Source of the DNA: Caulobacter sp.
GTDB taxonomy: Bacteria; Pseudomonadota; Alphaproteobacteria; Caulobacterales; Caulobacteraceae
Assembly (NCBI RefSeq): GCF_017744445.1
Contig: NZ_JAGIBH010000017.1
Coordinates: 27,490 to 91,489 of the forward strand
Direction: 5' to 3'
DNA length: 64,000 nucleotides
Position 1 is the first letter of the stretch. Every line of letters starts with the position of its first letter. A model generated the notes under the pieces. It had not been told where the DNA came from, ran no database searches, and saw only the letters and a program-made list of their open reading frames with translations. A program made the position numbers and the translations under genes. Positions 63,611 to 64,000 of the stretch are shown here, piece by piece.

Positions 63611-64000
63611 ATGTCCCTCGTACCAGCGCTCGACCTGCTTCCCTCGGTCCTTCCCGAGCCCGTGATCAATGTGGCTCCGCACAACATGGAAGCCGAGCAG
63701 GCGCTGCTCGGGATCCTGCTGTACGACAACGCCGCCTACGAGCGCCTGACCGACAGCCTGCAAGCCCGCTGCTTCTACGAGCCTTTCCACCAGCGCCTGT
63801 TCCAGTCGATCGACAAGGCGCTGGAGCGGATCGCCGGCAAGCCCGAGAGCGAGCCCCGCCCCGCCCTCGATCCGGAAGCCCAGGCGGGGCTTGAACGACT
63901 GTCCTGGCGCCAGCGCCAGGTGCTTGCCGGTATCATGTGCGGCCATCCGAACAAGATCATCGCCTATGAGCTCGGCCTCAGCATCCGCACGGTCGAGGCC
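63611..64000 (+). CDS. DnaB N-terminus fused in frame to a FixJ/LuxR DNA-binding domain (runs off right edge)
   Basis: 130 codons are visible without a stop. Residues 1-66 match the replicative helicase DnaB N-terminus (VINVAPHNMEAEQALLGILLYDNAAYERL, then FYEPFHQRLF). From about residue 67 the protein is unlike DnaB: SIDKALERIAGKPESEPR looks like the last helix of a receiver domain plus linker. It then runs into LSWRQRQVLAGIMCGHPNKI and IAYELGLSIRTVEA, a FixJ/NarL (LuxR-type) helix-turn-helix. DnaB RecA-like and linker domains are absent, at least in this window. The joining segment, EPFHQRLFQSI, resembles both families. It could be a real fusion, a rearranged dnaB or an assembly join. Confidence 0.7.
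   Translation, partial: MSLVPALDLLPSVLPEPVINVAPHNMEAEQALLGILLYDNAAYERLTDSLQARCFYEPFHQRLFQSIDKALERIAGKPESEPRPALDPEAQAGLERLSWRQRQVLAGIMCGHPNKIIAYELGLSIRTVEA

Overview
This is a GC-rich alphaproteobacterial chromosome segment that reads as Caulobacter or a very close relative. The evidence is the HdaA-type DnaA inactivator with an N-terminal clamp-binding motif, the HWE/HisKA_2 and MASE1 hybrid histidine kinases, a TonB-dependent receptor, the run of envelope and lipid genes (lptF-lptG-lptD-surA-pdxA-rsmA; fabD-fabG-acpP-fabF-mltG-yicC-gmk), and several families of paired palindromic intergenic repeats. Most of the window is ordinary core chromosome with tight operons, many with TGATG or ATGA/GTGA stop-start overlaps.

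Layout. 1-5.3 kb: the start of a lipoprotein gene on the minus strand, two tandem exported amidohydrolases (the second lacks the metal ligands), and parE. 5.3-8.0 kb: the most accessory-looking part, with palindromic repeats, a roughly 430 nt gene-free stretch rich in hairpins, an EcsC-family gene whose end lies inside a repeat, and a small AT-rich PadR/membrane-protein operon with a perfect 14-bp-arm operator. 8.0-14.6 kb: hdaA, ppk1, a lipoprotein, a phosphotransferase, ppx and a small membrane protein. 14.6-20.6 kb (minus): MFS transporter, serine hydrolase, hybrid kinase, rnd. 20.7-23.0 kb: purM-purN and a DedA protein. 23.2-31.3 kb: a degenerate-peptidase/TPR protein, ndk, an ABC-F ATPase, a LysR/SDR divergent pair and a GH5 glycosidase.

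31.4-36.4 kb (minus): a MASE1/PAS hybrid kinase, an I78-type inhibitor lipoprotein coupled to holC, and pepA. 36.6-45.1 kb: the LPS-export/outer-membrane operon lptF-lptG-lptD-surA followed by pdxA, rsmA and a GNAT gene. 45.1-49.5 kb: an aspartyl-protease-like protein, a MerR-type regulator divergent from a glutaredoxin-MauE membrane protein with a textbook 19-bp-spacer promoter, an HWE kinase, a 38-residue small protein and a GlsB-like protein. 49.7-55.8 kb (minus): gmk, yicC, mltG, fabF, acpP, fabG, fabD. 56-59.2 kb: an exported peroxiredoxin, a membrane-anchored AraC regulator with a fatty-acid-hydroxylase-superfamily enzyme, and an unknown exported protein. 59.5-64 kb: rpsF-rpsR-rplI, a TonB-dependent receptor with a compact riboswitch-like leader, and a reading frame that begins as DnaB and continues in frame as a FixJ/LuxR DNA-binding domain to the window edge.

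The observations most worth following are the DnaB-FixJ chimera at the right edge, the mutually exclusive leader fold before the TonB receptor, the MerR/glutaredoxin-MauE pair whose regulator lacks one mercury ligand, the PadR cassette, and the hairpin-rich gene-free DNA after parE. No rRNA, tRNA, CRISPR array, insertion sequence or phage gene was recognised.
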